Shown here: piece after piece, positions 7,423 to 14,825 of the stretch
Position numbering within the stretch: position 1 is the first letter of the stretch
Layout: the number at the start of each line of letters is the position of its first letter
NCBI GenBank assembly: GCA_934597255.1
Contig: CAKTQV010000020.1
Location: 1 to 21,960, forward strand
Origin: an uncultured Oscillospiraceae bacterium
GTDB lineage: Bacteria; Bacillota; Clostridia; Oscillospirales; Oscillospiraceae
DNA length: 21,960 bases
Direction: 5' to 3'
Notes under the pieces: model-generated
The model's input: the letters and a program-made list of their open reading frames with translations, nothing else
What the model was told of the DNA's origin: nothing
The model's database searches: none
Position numbers and translations under genes: made by a program

Positions 7423-8160
7423 TCAGCGCGTTTCCGCCGCGATATCCTTAACGACCTCCCCGGCCAGAATAAGCCCCACGACCGGCGGGACAAACGAGAC
7501 CGAACCGGGCGTGCTGCGCCGGAGCACCCGCTCCTCCTCCGAAAGGCACGCGCGAAGCGCCTCCTCGCTCGGGACTATCGCCTTTTCCTGCGAATAGACG
7601 ACCTTGAGCCGTTCGATGCCGCGCCGGCGGCACTCATAGCGCATGACCCGCGCAAGCGGGCATACGGACGTCTCATAGATATCCGCCACGCGAAACGCCG
7701 TGGGGTCGAGCTTATTGCCCGCACCCATGGCGCATATGATCGGCGTGCCGGCCTTTTTCGCGTTCACGACCAGCGCCAGCTTTCCCGCGACCGTATCGAT
7801 CGCATCCACCACATAGTCGTACTCGGTAAAATCAAACTGATCTTCCGTTTCCGGCAGATAAAAGACCCGGTGCGCACGCACGACGCACGAGGGATTGATA
7901 CGCCGGACGCGCTCCGCCGCCACGTCCGCCTTGCAGCGGCCCACCGTGTCGGACAGGGCAAGTATCTGGCGGTTGATATTCGTCGGACTGACCGTATCGC
8001 TGTCCACAAGATCGAGCGCGCCGATCCCGGAACGCGCCAGCGCCTCCACGGCATAGCCGCCGACGCCGCCGAGCCCGAAAACCGCCACGCGCGCGCGGGC
8101 AAGCCGCTCCATCGCCTCCGCGCCCAGCAGCAGCTGTGTTCTTGAAAATTCGTAAGCCAC
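7423..8160 (-). CDS. tcdA: TcdA/CsdL, tRNA threonylcarbamoyladenosine dehydratase
   Basis: A 245-aa ThiF/E1-like enzyme that uses ATP to cyclise t6A to ct6A at position 37 of ANN-decoding tRNAs. The Rossmann nucleotide loop GLGGVGGY is at 29-36. Acidic D52 and D54 lie in LVDSDTV, and NINRQ is at 61-65. The TcdA-typical segments ETSVCPLARVMR (163-174) and LKVVYSQE (185-192) separate it from ThiF and MoeB. It lacks the paired CxxC zinc motifs of those relatives. The start is GTG 8160, preceded by GGGGGAG. A dedicated promoter lies in the copA-tcdA gap, and a bidirectional terminator follows the gene. Confidence 0.93.
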   Translation of the reverse strand: MAYEFSRTQLLLGAEAMERLARARVAVFGLGGVGGYAVEALARSGIGALDLVDSDTVSPTNINRQILALSDTVGRCKADVAAERVRRINPSCVVRAHRVFYLPETEDQFDFTEYDYVVDAIDTVAGKLALVVNAKKAGTPIICAMGAGNKLDPTAFRVADIYETSVCPLARVMRYECRRRGIERLKVVYSQEKAIVPSEEALRACLSEEERVLRRSTPGSVSFVPPVVGLILAGEVVKDIAAETR

Positions 8161-8226
8161 CCGCGTTCACTCCCCCGCATCGTTTCCCCATCGCCCGATC
8201 ACATACCGCGTCGGTAGGTCATGCGC

Positions 8227-8255
8227 ATGATACTCTGACCCGAGCTGTTTGTCAA
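8227..8255 (-). promoter_or_regulatory. tcdA promoter
   Basis: On the minus strand, -35 TTGACA (8250-8255) and -10 TATCAT (8227-8232) are 17 bp apart, about 65 bp upstream of the GTG start of tcdA. The -35 begins almost at the end of the copA 3' hairpin, so the gap is used fully. Confidence 0.8.
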
Positions 8256-8256
8256 G

Positions 8257-8273
8257 GGGCGGCCGAGCCGCCC
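8257..8273 (-). terminator. GC hairpin directly after copA stop codon
   Basis: GGGCGGC-N3-GCCGCCC forms a compact 7-bp stem one base past the copA stop codon. No T tract follows, so it may be a weak terminator, a pause site or an mRNA 3' stabiliser rather than a full intrinsic terminator. Confidence 0.4.
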
Positions 8274-8274
8274 G

Positions 8275-10803
8275 TTATCGCTTCAGGCCGATATACTGAT
8301 AGCCCGCGGCTTCGACCGCCGCCCGGATGGCCGCCTCGTCGGGCGGCGCCGTGAGCGTGAGCGTTACCGCATTTGCTTCATGGTCGGCCTTTGCCTGCGC
8401 CACGCCCGGAAGGCTCTCCAGCGCCTGCGACACGCGCGCTTCACAATGCTGGCACATCATGCCCCGCACCTCCGCGACGGCGGTGTCCGGCGGCAGAGCC
8501 GGCGTTCCGTCCGGTTTTTCTTCCTGCCGCCCGTCCGCCGCAGCCGGCTTCGCGTCGTATATCTTCGCCAGATTCAGCCGCAGCGCGTTCGTAACGACGC
8601 AGAAGCTGGAAAGACTCATGGCCGCTGCGCCGAGCATGGGATTGAGCGCCAGACCAAGCGGGATGAATACGCCCGCGGCGATGGGAATGCCGATGGCGTT
8701 GTAGAAAAAGGCCCAGAACAGGTTTTCGTGGATGTTGCGCAGCGTGGCACGGCTGAGCCGGATGGCCGCCGGCACGTCGCTCAACCGGCTTTTCATAAGA
8801 ACGACGTCCGCCGCGTCGATGGCGACGTCCGTTCCGGCGCCGATGGCAATGCCGGTGTCGGCGCAGGTCAGCGCGGGCGCGTCGTTGATACCGTCGCCCA
8901 CCATGGCGACTGGCCCCTGCCGGCGCAGCCGGCGGACCACATCGGCCTTGCCGTCCGGCAGTACGCCGGCGACGACCTCGTCCACACCGGCCTGACGGCC
9001 GATGGCATTGGCCGTGCGCTCGTTGTCGCCGGTCAGCATAACGACGCGGATACCCATGCTCTGGAGCTGCCGGATGGCCGCAGGGCTGTCCTCCTTGATG
9101 ACGTCAGCCACCGCTACCGCGCCCAGCAGACGCTCGCCGGCGGCAAACAGGAGAGGCGTTTTTCCTTCCTCGGCCAGCGCGTCGCAGCGCCCCCGCAGCG
9201 TCCCGGGCACGGGAAGAACGCCGCTCATATAGCTCATGCTCCCGCCCCGCAGAACGACGCCGTCCATAACGGCGGTCAGACCGCTGCCGGGCAGCGCCTC
9301 AAAATCAGACACGCCCGCCGGTACGATGCCGTCCGCCTGCGCCTGCTGCATTACGGCGCGGGCGAGCGGATGCTCGCTGAACTGCTCCAGCGCGGCGGCA
9401 TGACGCATAAGCTCGTCGCGGCCGACGCCCTCCGCCGGCAGGATGTCCGTCACACGCGGCTCGCCGAGCGTGATGGTCCCGGTCTTGTCCAGCGCCACGA
9501 TCTTCGTCTTCCCCGCTTTTTCAAGCGCCGCAGAGGTTTTGAACAGTATCCCGTTTTTCGCGCCCTTTCCGTTTCCGACCATGATGGCCACCGGCGTGGC
9601 AAGGCCCAGCGCGCAGGGGCAGCTTATCACAAGCACGGAGATACCGCGCGCAAGCGCGTAGCCCACGCCGCGCCCAAGCAGCAGCCACACGACCGCCGTG
9701 ACCAATGCGATGCCCATGACCGTCGGAACAAACACCCCGGACACCTTGTCCGCCACGCGGGCGATCGGCGCCTTGGTCGCGGCCGCGTCGCTGACCATGC
9801 GGATGATCTGCGACAGCGTCGTATCCTCCCCGACGCGCGAGGCGCGGCACACCAGCACGCCGGACTGGTTCACCGTGGCAGCGGACACCGCATCGCCCAC
9901 GGTCTTGTCCACCGGGATGCTTTCGCCGGTCAGCGCCGCTTCGTCCACCGCGCCACCGCCCTCGATCACAACGCCGTCCACCGGGATGTTTTCCCCCGGG
10001 CGGACGACAAACACATCGCCCGGAACGACCTGCTCGACCGGTACCGTCGTCTCCCCGCCGCCGCGCCGGAGCACCGCCGTTTTGGGCGCGAGACGCATAA
10101 GGCTTTTCAGCGCGTCCGTCGTCCTTCCCTTGGAACGCGCCTCCAGCGTTTTTCCTACGGTGATGAGCGTCAGGATCATGGCGGCCGTTTCAAAATAGAA
10201 GTCCATCATATAATCCATGACCGCCGCCTCGTCGCCGGCCGCGGCCGCGCCCGTCATGGCAAACAGCGCGTAAACGCTGTATACGAACGCCGCCGTGGAC
10301 CCAAGCGCCACCAGCGTGTCCATATTCGGCGCGCGATGCAGCAGCGCCGTGAAGCCGGAAACGAAAAACTTCTGGTTGATGACCATAACGACGATCGTCA
10401 GCAGAAGCTGCGTCAGTCCCATGGCGATGTGGTTCCCATCGTAAAAGGCAGGCAGCGGCCAGCCCCACATCATGTGCCCCATGGAAAAGTACATAAGCAC
10501 CAACAGAAAACCCAGCGACCAGAACAGCCGCCGGCGCAGAACCGGCGTTTCCCGGTCCGCCAGCGCATCCTCCGGCGCGCCCTCCGCCGCCGGCACGCTT
10601 CCCGACGTCTTCAGACTGGCTCCATACCCCGCCTTTTCCACGGCGGCGATGATCTCCTGCGGCGACGCCGTTCCCTCGACGCCCATGGAATTGGTCAGCA
10701 GGCTGACAGAGCACTCGCTCACATCCGGCAGCGCCGAAACCGCCTTTTCCACCCGGGCGCTGCACGCGGCGCAGCTCATGCCCGTAACGTTATATTGCTG
10801 CAT
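8275..10803 (-). CDS. copA: CopA-type Cu(I)-exporting P1B ATPase with HMA domains at both ends
   Basis: An 842-aa copper-translocating P-type ATPase of the cell membrane. The N-terminal heavy-metal domain carries GMSCAAC (C11, C14). The actuator TGES starts at residue 292, the membrane metal site is SCPCALGLATP (C395, C397), and phosphorylation is at D439 in DKTGT. The SEHPL motif contains H478, and GDGINDAP starts at 636. The last membrane helices carry YN (701-702) and MSLSS (729-733), the Cu(I)-specific P1B-1 residues. A second metal-binding domain sits after the membrane core, at the C-terminus (GMMCQHC, C784 and C787), which is a less common layout. ATG 10803 is chosen because GGGAGG lies 6 nt upstream; an in-frame ATG at 10863 has no such site. 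No CopZ, CsoR or CopY gene is nearby. Confidence 0.95.
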   Translation of the reverse strand: MQQYNVTGMSCAACSARVEKAVSALPDVSECSVSLLTNSMGVEGTASPQEIIAAVEKAGYGASLKTSGSVPAAEGAPEDALADRETPVLRRRLFWSLGFLLVLMYFSMGHMMWGWPLPAFYDGNHIAMGLTQLLLTIVVMVINQKFFVSGFTALLHRAPNMDTLVALGSTAAFVYSVYALFAMTGAAAAGDEAAVMDYMMDFYFETAAMILTLITVGKTLEARSKGRTTDALKSLMRLAPKTAVLRRGGGETTVPVEQVVPGDVFVVRPGENIPVDGVVIEGGGAVDEAALTGESIPVDKTVGDAVSAATVNQSGVLVCRASRVGEDTTLSQIIRMVSDAAATKAPIARVADKVSGVFVPTVMGIALVTAVVWLLLGRGVGYALARGISVLVISCPCALGLATPVAIMVGNGKGAKNGILFKTSAALEKAGKTKIVALDKTGTITLGEPRVTDILPAEGVGRDELMRHAAALEQFSEHPLARAVMQQAQADGIVPAGVSDFEALPGSGLTAVMDGVVLRGGSMSYMSGVLPVPGTLRGRCDALAEEGKTPLLFAAGERLLGAVAVADVIKEDSPAAIRQLQSMGIRVVMLTGDNERTANAIGRQAGVDEVVAGVLPDGKADVVRRLRRQGPVAMVGDGINDAPALTCADTGIAIGAGTDVAIDAADVVLMKSRLSDVPAAIRLSRATLRNIHENLFWAFFYNAIGIPIAAGVFIPLGLALNPMLGAAAMSLSSFCVVTNALRLNLAKIYDAKPAAADGRQEEKPDGTPALPPDTAVAEVRGMMCQHCEARVSQALESLPGVAQAKADHEANAVTLTLTAPPDEAAIRAAVEAAGYQYIGLKR

Positions 10804-10889
10804 GGTTTCCTCCCATCGGGTATAAACAGAATCTGCGGTTAGCTTTCCCAGCTTGCCCCGCATAATGAATTAAATCCCCTTAACTCCAT

Positions 10890-10918
10890 TTTGTATCACC
10901 CTGCCGGACGAATGTCAA
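10890..10918 (-). promoter_or_regulatory. copA promoter
   Basis: On the minus strand, -35 TTGACA (10913-10918) and -10 TACAAA (10890-10895) are 17 bp apart, about 87 bp upstream of the copA start. I saw no classic CopY box (TACANNTGTA) or clear CsoR dyad, so the copper control is not evident from this stretch. Confidence 0.65.
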
Positions 10919-10950
10919 GCCCCGCTTCGGCCCGACCGCCCGGCCTGTCC

Positions 10951-12123
10951 TTATCCCTGTCCTCGCGTCAACAGGACGACCGTCTCGATATGCTCCGTAT
11001 GGGGGAACATATCGACCGGCTGGGCGATCTCGGCGCGGTAGCCGTACTGCCGGAACCATGCCAGATCACGCGCCAGCGTCACCGGATTGCAGGAAATATA
11101 CACGACGCGCCGCGGCGCCATCTTTGCCAGCGAGGCGATAAAGCGCTCCGTGCTCCCGGCGCGGGGCGGATCGAGAAACACAACATCCGCCTTCTTCCCC
11201 TCCGCGGCCAGAGACTCCATGAATTCCCCGGCGTCGGCACAGGTGAACCAGCAGTTCCGGATGCCGTTGAGGCGCGCGTTGGCGATGGCATCGCGGACAG
11301 CGTCGCGGTTGAGCTCCACGCCGGCTACCTCCCCGGCCGCGCGGCTGGCGACCATACCGATCGTCCCAATGCCGCAGTACGCGTCCAGCACGCGTTCCGT
11401 GCCCGTCAGCCCGGCGTATTCGACCGCCGTTTTGTAAAGTATCTCCGTCTGAACGGGGTTGATCTGGTAAAACGAATGGGCCGAGATACGGAAGCGGCAG
11501 CCGCAGAGGACGTCCTCGATATAGCCCTTGCCGTACAGCACCTTTTCCTGCTTTCCCAGCACGAGCGAGGTAAATTTATCGTTGACATTATGGATCACGG
11601 TCGCGATCTCCGGATAGCGCCGCACAAGCTCCGCCGTGAACGCGCGCTGCGGCGGAAATATTTTCGTTCCGCTGACAAGCACGACCATGACCTGCCCCGT
11701 GGCAAAGGCGCGTTTGACCAGCACATGGCGCAGAAAGCCCCGGCCGGTGCGCTCGTCAAAGGCCGTGAGCTTATAGCGGGGCAGCATCTCGCGGATCGTC
11801 ACGATGATGCGGTCGGCCGTATCGTCCTCCAGCTGGCAGTCGTCCACGGGGACGATGCGATGGGTCGACGACTGATACACACCGGAAACGATGCGCCGCC
11901 CACGGTCAAGGCCAAAGGCGGCCTGCACCTTGTTGCGGTAGCAATACGGCGCATCCATACCCACAATGGGCCTGACCGGGCAGAAACGTCCAACGAGCCG
12001 CTGAACACGGCTCTGCTTGAAGGCAAGCTGCTCCTCATAGCTCATATTCGTAAGCTGGCAGCCGCCGCATTTTTTCCGATTGGGGCACGGCGCGCGCCGG
12101 GCGCCGGTTTTTGTCTGTTCCAT
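10951..12123 (-). CDS. rlmD: RlmD/RlmCD-family 23S rRNA (uracil-5-)-methyltransferase
   Basis: A 390-aa SAM-dependent RNA m5U methyltransferase of the TrmA/RumA family. The Fe-S cluster cysteines are C13, C19 and C22 (CPNRKKCGGCQL) with C96 in VPVDDCQLED as the probable fourth. The SAM site is LDAYCGIGTIGM (246-257), FLDPPRAGS lies at 316-324, the catalytic nucleophile is C345 in YISCNPVTLARDL, and the general base is E380 in HIETVVLL. The N-terminal TRAM domain of many homologues is absent, so the protein starts almost at the cluster motif. The exact target (U1939, U747 or both) cannot be told, so the symbol is tentative. It needs an Fe-S cluster, as supplied by the SUF operon nearby. Confidence 0.88.
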   Translation of the reverse strand: MEQTKTGARRAPCPNRKKCGGCQLTNMSYEEQLAFKQSRVQRLVGRFCPVRPIVGMDAPYCYRNKVQAAFGLDRGRRIVSGVYQSSTHRIVPVDDCQLEDDTADRIIVTIREMLPRYKLTAFDERTGRGFLRHVLVKRAFATGQVMVVLVSGTKIFPPQRAFTAELVRRYPEIATVIHNVNDKFTSLVLGKQEKVLYGKGYIEDVLCGCRFRISAHSFYQINPVQTEILYKTAVEYAGLTGTERVLDAYCGIGTIGMVASRAAGEVAGVELNRDAVRDAIANARLNGIRNCWFTCADAGEFMESLAAEGKKADVVFLDPPRAGSTERFIASLAKMAPRRVVYISCNPVTLARDLAWFRQYGYRAEIAQPVDMFPHTEHIETVVLLTRGQG

Positions 12124-12155
12124 TCTCCCGCTTCCTTCCCATAGCCTGTCCTGTC

Positions 12156-12184
12156 ATTATAAAAAAAGACGGAGGCAAAGTCAA
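12156..12184 (-). promoter_or_regulatory. rlmD-like gene promoter
   Basis: On the minus strand, -35 TTGACT (12179-12184) and -10 TATAAT (12156-12161) are separated by 17 bp, and the -10 lies 33 bp before the ATG at 12123. The stretch 12185-12334 between this and the divergent promoter shows no gene or clear repeat. Confidence 0.85.
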
Positions 12185-12334
12185 CGCCGCCGCACGGCTG
12201 GGATACTCCGGTGTCCGCATGGGACGCCCCGGCCGCTTCTGACTTCACAGGGGCCCCGTCTTGCCCCGTCCGCCGCGCTTCCTGTTTTACAGTTCTTTTT
12301 CCGGCGAGGATATCGGAAGTCATGGGAAAACGCA

Positions 12335-12382
12335 TTGACAAGAAAACTTGGCGCGTTTATAATAACGACAAGAAAACTTGGC
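12335..12382 (+). promoter_or_regulatory. consensus promoter flanked by two identical operator-like repeats
   Basis: A perfect TTGACA (12335-12340), 17-bp spacer and perfect TATAAT (12358-12363). The 16-bp sequence GACAAGAAAACTTGGC occurs twice, at 12337-12352 (overlapping the -35 and spacer) and 12367-12382 (at the expected transcription start). The start-to-start distance is exactly 30 bp, about three helical turns. Each copy contains the dyad CAAG-AAAA-CTTG. The natural reading is a pair of operators for the small XRE protein encoded at 12701, which would repress its own operon. Confidence 0.85.
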
Positions 12383-12395
12383 AAAGAGACATTCG

Positions 12396-12704
12396 ATGGA
12401 AAAAGAAGATATTCTGGCACTCAGCCGCAAGGAAAATAAAAACCGGGACCTGCCCGAGCTCGAAACGGCAGCACAAGCCGGCTGCATGGCCGCCCATGTC
12501 GGCGCCGGCGTATGCTGCGTCGTCTCCGTGTTATTCGTTTGGGCAGTGAACGCCCTGCTTTTCGGCCCGTGGATCATCTATTTCAGCATTCTCGGCACAC
12601 AGTATCTGGTAAGGTTCATTAAAGCAAAAAGGAAAACTGACTTGACGGTCGCCCTCCTGTGCTTTGTCTTTTTTATCCTGCGGCTTATTGAGGTGAAGGG
12701 ATGA
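12396..12704 (+). CDS. DUF6442-like small membrane protein
   Basis: A 102-aa protein starting MEKEDILALSRKENKNRDLPE, an N-terminal pattern (M-x-KE-x-IL-x-x-SRKEN) I associate with DUF6442 proteins, which are usually encoded beside small XRE repressors. A charged cytosolic N-terminus of about 30 residues is followed by three hydrophobic segments near 33-53, 55-75 and 83-100. ATG 12396 is chosen from this pattern; codons further upstream fall in the operator repeat. The ribosome site is weak (AAAGAGA). Function is unknown. Its stop overlaps the start of the XRE gene (ATGA). Confidence 0.75.
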   Translation: MEKEDILALSRKENKNRDLPELETAAQAGCMAAHVGAGVCCVVSVLFVWAVNALLFGPWIIYFSILGTQYLVRFIKAKRKTDLTVALLCFVFFILRLIEVKG

Positions 12705-12907
12705 ACGATGAGCTGAAGCTGCACAACCGGTTGAAGGAAGCGCGTTGCGAGAAGGATCTCTCGCAGTCTCAGCTTGCGGAAATGGTGGGCGTCTCCCGAA
12801 ACACGATCAGCTCCATCGAGACCGGGCAGTTCAGCCCGACGGCCAAGCTGGCTCTCATTCTCTGCATTGCTCTGGACAGGAAATTTGAAGAATTATTCTA
12901 TTTTTAG
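12701..12907 (+). CDS. small XRE-family repressor (Cro/CI fold)
   Basis: A 68-aa single-domain DNA-binding protein. The helix-turn-helix spans about residues 8-60 (RLKEARCEKDLSQSQLAEMV, GVSRNTISSIETGQFSPTAK), ending EELFYF as in YozG-type regulators. It overlaps the upstream membrane protein gene by 4 bp and is followed 9 bp later by a second membrane protein gene, so the three are one operon. The two identical repeats at the operon promoter are its likely binding sites (inference). Confidence 0.9.
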   Translation: MNDELKLHNRLKEARCEKDLSQSQLAEMVGVSRNTISSIETGQFSPTAKLALILCIALDRKFEELFYF

Positions 12908-12916
12908 GAGATCGCC

Positions 12917-13219
12917 ATGGATAATCTGCTGCTTCTGGTCTTAGGCCTTTTCATTTCAGCGCTCGGGATCGTGAACATAAAGGGAAACATCAGCACGATA
13001 CATTCGTATAACCGCAGAAAGGTAAAGGAGGCCGACGTCCCTAAATACGGCAAGGCTGTCGGCACCGGAACGCTTGTTATCGGCGCTTCCCTGGTTTTGT
13101 CGTATCCCGTCACCTTCCGGAACGAAGCGGCGATAAATTATATTGTCCTTCCGGCACTGGCTATCGGCCTGGCCTTTATTCTGTACGGACAGATCAAATA
13201 CAATCACGGTCTCTTTTAA
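12917..13219 (+). CDS. small membrane protein of the XRE cassette
   Basis: A 100-aa protein with three hydrophobic segments: about 2-20 (LLLLVLGLFISALGIVN), 46-64 (AVGTGTLVIGASLVLSY) and 73-91 (INYIVLPALAIGLAFILYG). A basic loop (YNRRKVKEADVPKYGK) lies between the first two. I do not recognise the family. ATG 12917 has AGGAG 6 nt upstream. As the third gene of the cassette it may, with the first, form the part regulated by the XRE protein. Confidence 0.8.
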   Translation: MDNLLLLVLGLFISALGIVNIKGNISTIHSYNRRKVKEADVPKYGKAVGTGTLVIGASLVLSYPVTFRNEAAINYIVLPALAIGLAFILYGQIKYNHGLF

Positions 13220-13278
13220 CCGGCAAGACCGCTCACAAGCCGCCTCCGCGTAAAAAACTTCCTTTTCCCCCAAAACGC

Positions 13279-13307
13279 TTGCTCCTCTGTGCATTTTTTC
13301 TTATAAT
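13279..13307 (+). promoter_or_regulatory. promoter of the unknown-protein/acetyltransferase pair
   Basis: TTGCTC (13279-13284), a 17-bp spacer and a perfect TATAAT (13302-13307). Transcription would start near 13314, giving a leader of about 65 nt that contains an 18-bp perfect palindrome. Confidence 0.7.
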
Positions 13308-13338
13308 AAGAGTAATAAGGGCATTGAACGTCCCCGCT

Positions 13339-13356
13339 GCGGGCGGCGCCGCCCGC
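13339..13356 (+). promoter_or_regulatory. GC palindrome in the 5' leader
   Basis: GCGGGCGGC directly followed by its exact reverse complement GCCGCCCGC, 9 bp upstream of the GGAGG ribosome site. It could fold into a tight hairpin in the mRNA leader or be a protein-binding site. No T tract follows, so it is not an intrinsic terminator. Confidence 0.5.
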
Positions 13357-13378
13357 GAAAAACACGGAGGTGGCCGGA

Positions 13379-14161
13379 TTGGGTTTTCCGCGCTTGAAGC
13401 CTCCCCTGCTTGATATTGTCCAGGAAAGAGCACCTCTCAATCAGGTATCTGTCATTATGATCTATGCAAACCGCGTGGAGGATGCATTCTGGGACGAGCT
13501 GCCCGATATGCTCTGTAAAGAATCGGGTGACGCACTCGAGCTGTCGTTTCTCCCCTGTGTGGTGGATCTGGAGCGGCGTATCTGCACATTTGACAGCAGG
13601 AAGATACCCGACGACTTTCAGATCACGGTGAAAAACCGCGGTCTGAGGCTCATCCGGAAATATCTGTTCCATGATCGCCTTTCCGCTTCCGATTCCCCCG
13701 ATCTGCTTCCGCCGGTGGACGGCGATCTTGATTTGAATCAGAGCCTCTGGCACTTCTGGAGATATCTGAAAAAAGAACATGTGCTGAACGAACAAAGGCG
13801 GACGAAACGCTTCCGGAGCATGCAGGATCGGGAGCTGTTCGTGAAGGACGGCTGTCTCTATCTGAAATGGAAAGCGCGCGGCATCTGGCCCTCCGTGGAG
13901 ATGGACGATAAGCGGCGGATCGCCTGGATCGAAGCGATCGACTTCTGGGCTTATCCCAAGCACAGCAGGATCGCAAAGGACACAGCCAGGCAGATCCGAA
14001 GCCTGATCAACGCGCACTTCGCGGCTCTTGGGTACACCACCAGATACGGCACAGGCGAGTGGCGCAAAGCGGTTTTTGCACAAAACGAACAGGAGGCAGC
14101 TTCCAATGAGAAACGGAAAGCGTCCGGATCCCAACGTAATACACCCGATCCCAGGCTATGA
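13379..14161 (+). CDS. unrecognised 260-aa protein
   Basis: I do not recognise this family. The protein is soluble-looking, with no signal peptide or membrane segment. It is rich in aromatic and charged residues, with stretches such as NQSLWHFWRYLKKEHVLNEQ and RIAWIEAIDFWAYPKHSRIA and a basic, glutamine-rich tail. The start is set at TTG 13379, because GGAGG lies 8 nt upstream. The alternative GTG at 13370 sits on that ribosome site itself. Its 3' end overlaps the acetyltransferase gene by 56 bp in another frame, implying co-translation. Codon use and the promoter support a real gene. Confidence 0.75.
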   Translation: MGFPRLKPPLLDIVQERAPLNQVSVIMIYANRVEDAFWDELPDMLCKESGDALELSFLPCVVDLERRICTFDSRKIPDDFQITVKNRGLRLIRKYLFHDRLSASDSPDLLPPVDGDLDLNQSLWHFWRYLKKEHVLNEQRRTKRFRSMQDRELFVKDGCLYLKWKARGIWPSVEMDDKRRIAWIEAIDFWAYPKHSRIAKDTARQIRSLINAHFAALGYTTRYGTGEWRKAVFAQNEQEAASNEKRKASGSQRNTPDPRL

Positions 14162-14756
14162 CAGGGAGATCTATGTGAAACCGACGGTCACAAACCCGCG
14201 CATTCTGGTCGGAGACTTTACCTACATCGCGGATTCGGATTTTGAAAGCCATGTTTCCCATCTGTACGAGTGGAACGGCGACCGGCTGATCATCGGGAAG
14301 TTCTGCCAGATCGCCGCAGGCGTTGAGTTTCTCATGAACGGCGCGAATCACCAGATGAACGCCGTTTCCACCTTCCCGTTTTACACGCTGGAGGGCTGGG
14401 AGATGGCGCCGCCTGAGCGTGCCAATCTTCCGCTGAAGGGCGACACCGTCATTGAAAACGACGTGTGGATCGGACAAAATGCGGTGATCCTCCCCGGCGT
14501 TCACATTGGAAACGGCGCGGTGATCGGCGCAAGCAGCGTGGTCGGCCGCGATGTCGAGGACTATACCATCGTTATCGGCAACCCGGCGCGAGTTCTCCGC
14601 AGGCGCTTCGATGAGGAAATGACCGGCTTACTGCTGCGGTTCCGGTGGTGGGATAAATGCATCGAGGAGATCAACGCCCTCATTCCGATACTGACCTGCA
14701 GCGATTTGAAAACGGTAAAAGCAGAACTGCGCAAGCGGCTGGATCCGCCCTCTTAA
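14106..14756 (+). CDS. Vat/CatB-type xenobiotic O-acetyltransferase (XAT family)
   Basis: A 216-aa left-handed beta-helix acetyltransferase. The family's catalytic histidine is H82 in LMNGANHQMNAVSTFPF, the same motif and spacing as in streptogramin A acetyltransferases (MNGANHRMDGSTYPF). Hexapeptide repeats run through DVWIGQNAVILPGVHIGNGAVIG (119-141), and the typical end region GNPARVLRRRFDEE (158-171) and RWWDK follow. Acetyl-CoA is the expected donor. The acceptor may be a streptogramin A, chloramphenicol or something unrelated, so I do not call it a resistance gene. ATG 14106 has GGAGG upstream; the open frame extending to 14028 lacks a site and lies in the previous gene. It ends 19 bp before a strong terminator. 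Confidence 0.88.
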   Translation: MRNGKRPDPNVIHPIPGYDREIYVKPTVTNPRILVGDFTYIADSDFESHVSHLYEWNGDRLIIGKFCQIAAGVEFLMNGANHQMNAVSTFPFYTLEGWEMAPPERANLPLKGDTVIENDVWIGQNAVILPGVHIGNGAVIGASSVVGRDVEDYTIVIGNPARVLRRRFDEEMTGLLLRFRWWDKCIEEINALIPILTCSDLKTVKAELRKRLDPPS

Positions 14757-14775
14757 CGCGCCCCGGCAAAGCAGA

Positions 14776-14815
14776 CGCCCCCCTCACGAGGTATGCCTCG
14801 TGAGGGGGCGCTTTT
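14776..14815 (+). terminator. terminator after the acetyltransferase gene
   Basis: CGCCCCCCTCACGAGG (14776-14791) pairs with CCTCGTGAGGGGGCG (14796-14810), with one unpaired C, over a TATG loop and is followed by CTTTTG. It lies between convergent genes and may also slow transcription of the SDR operon coming from the right. Confidence 0.88.
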
Positions 14816-14825
14816 GTATCTCCGT

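Noticed and set aside
8380..10842. An 820-aa plus-strand open frame opposite copA
   Set aside because: It is a shadow of the copper ATPase on the other strand, with low-complexity, Arg/His-rich translation and no ribosome site.
12185..12334. A possible gene or RNA between the divergent rlmD-like and DUF6442 promoters
   Set aside because: Short frames exist on both strands but none has a ribosome site or recognisable product, and no stable structure was seen.
12337..12382. The two 16-bp repeats as a minimal CRISPR array
   Set aside because: Only two copies with a 14-bp spacer that contains the -10 promoter element and no cas gene; operator function explains them better.
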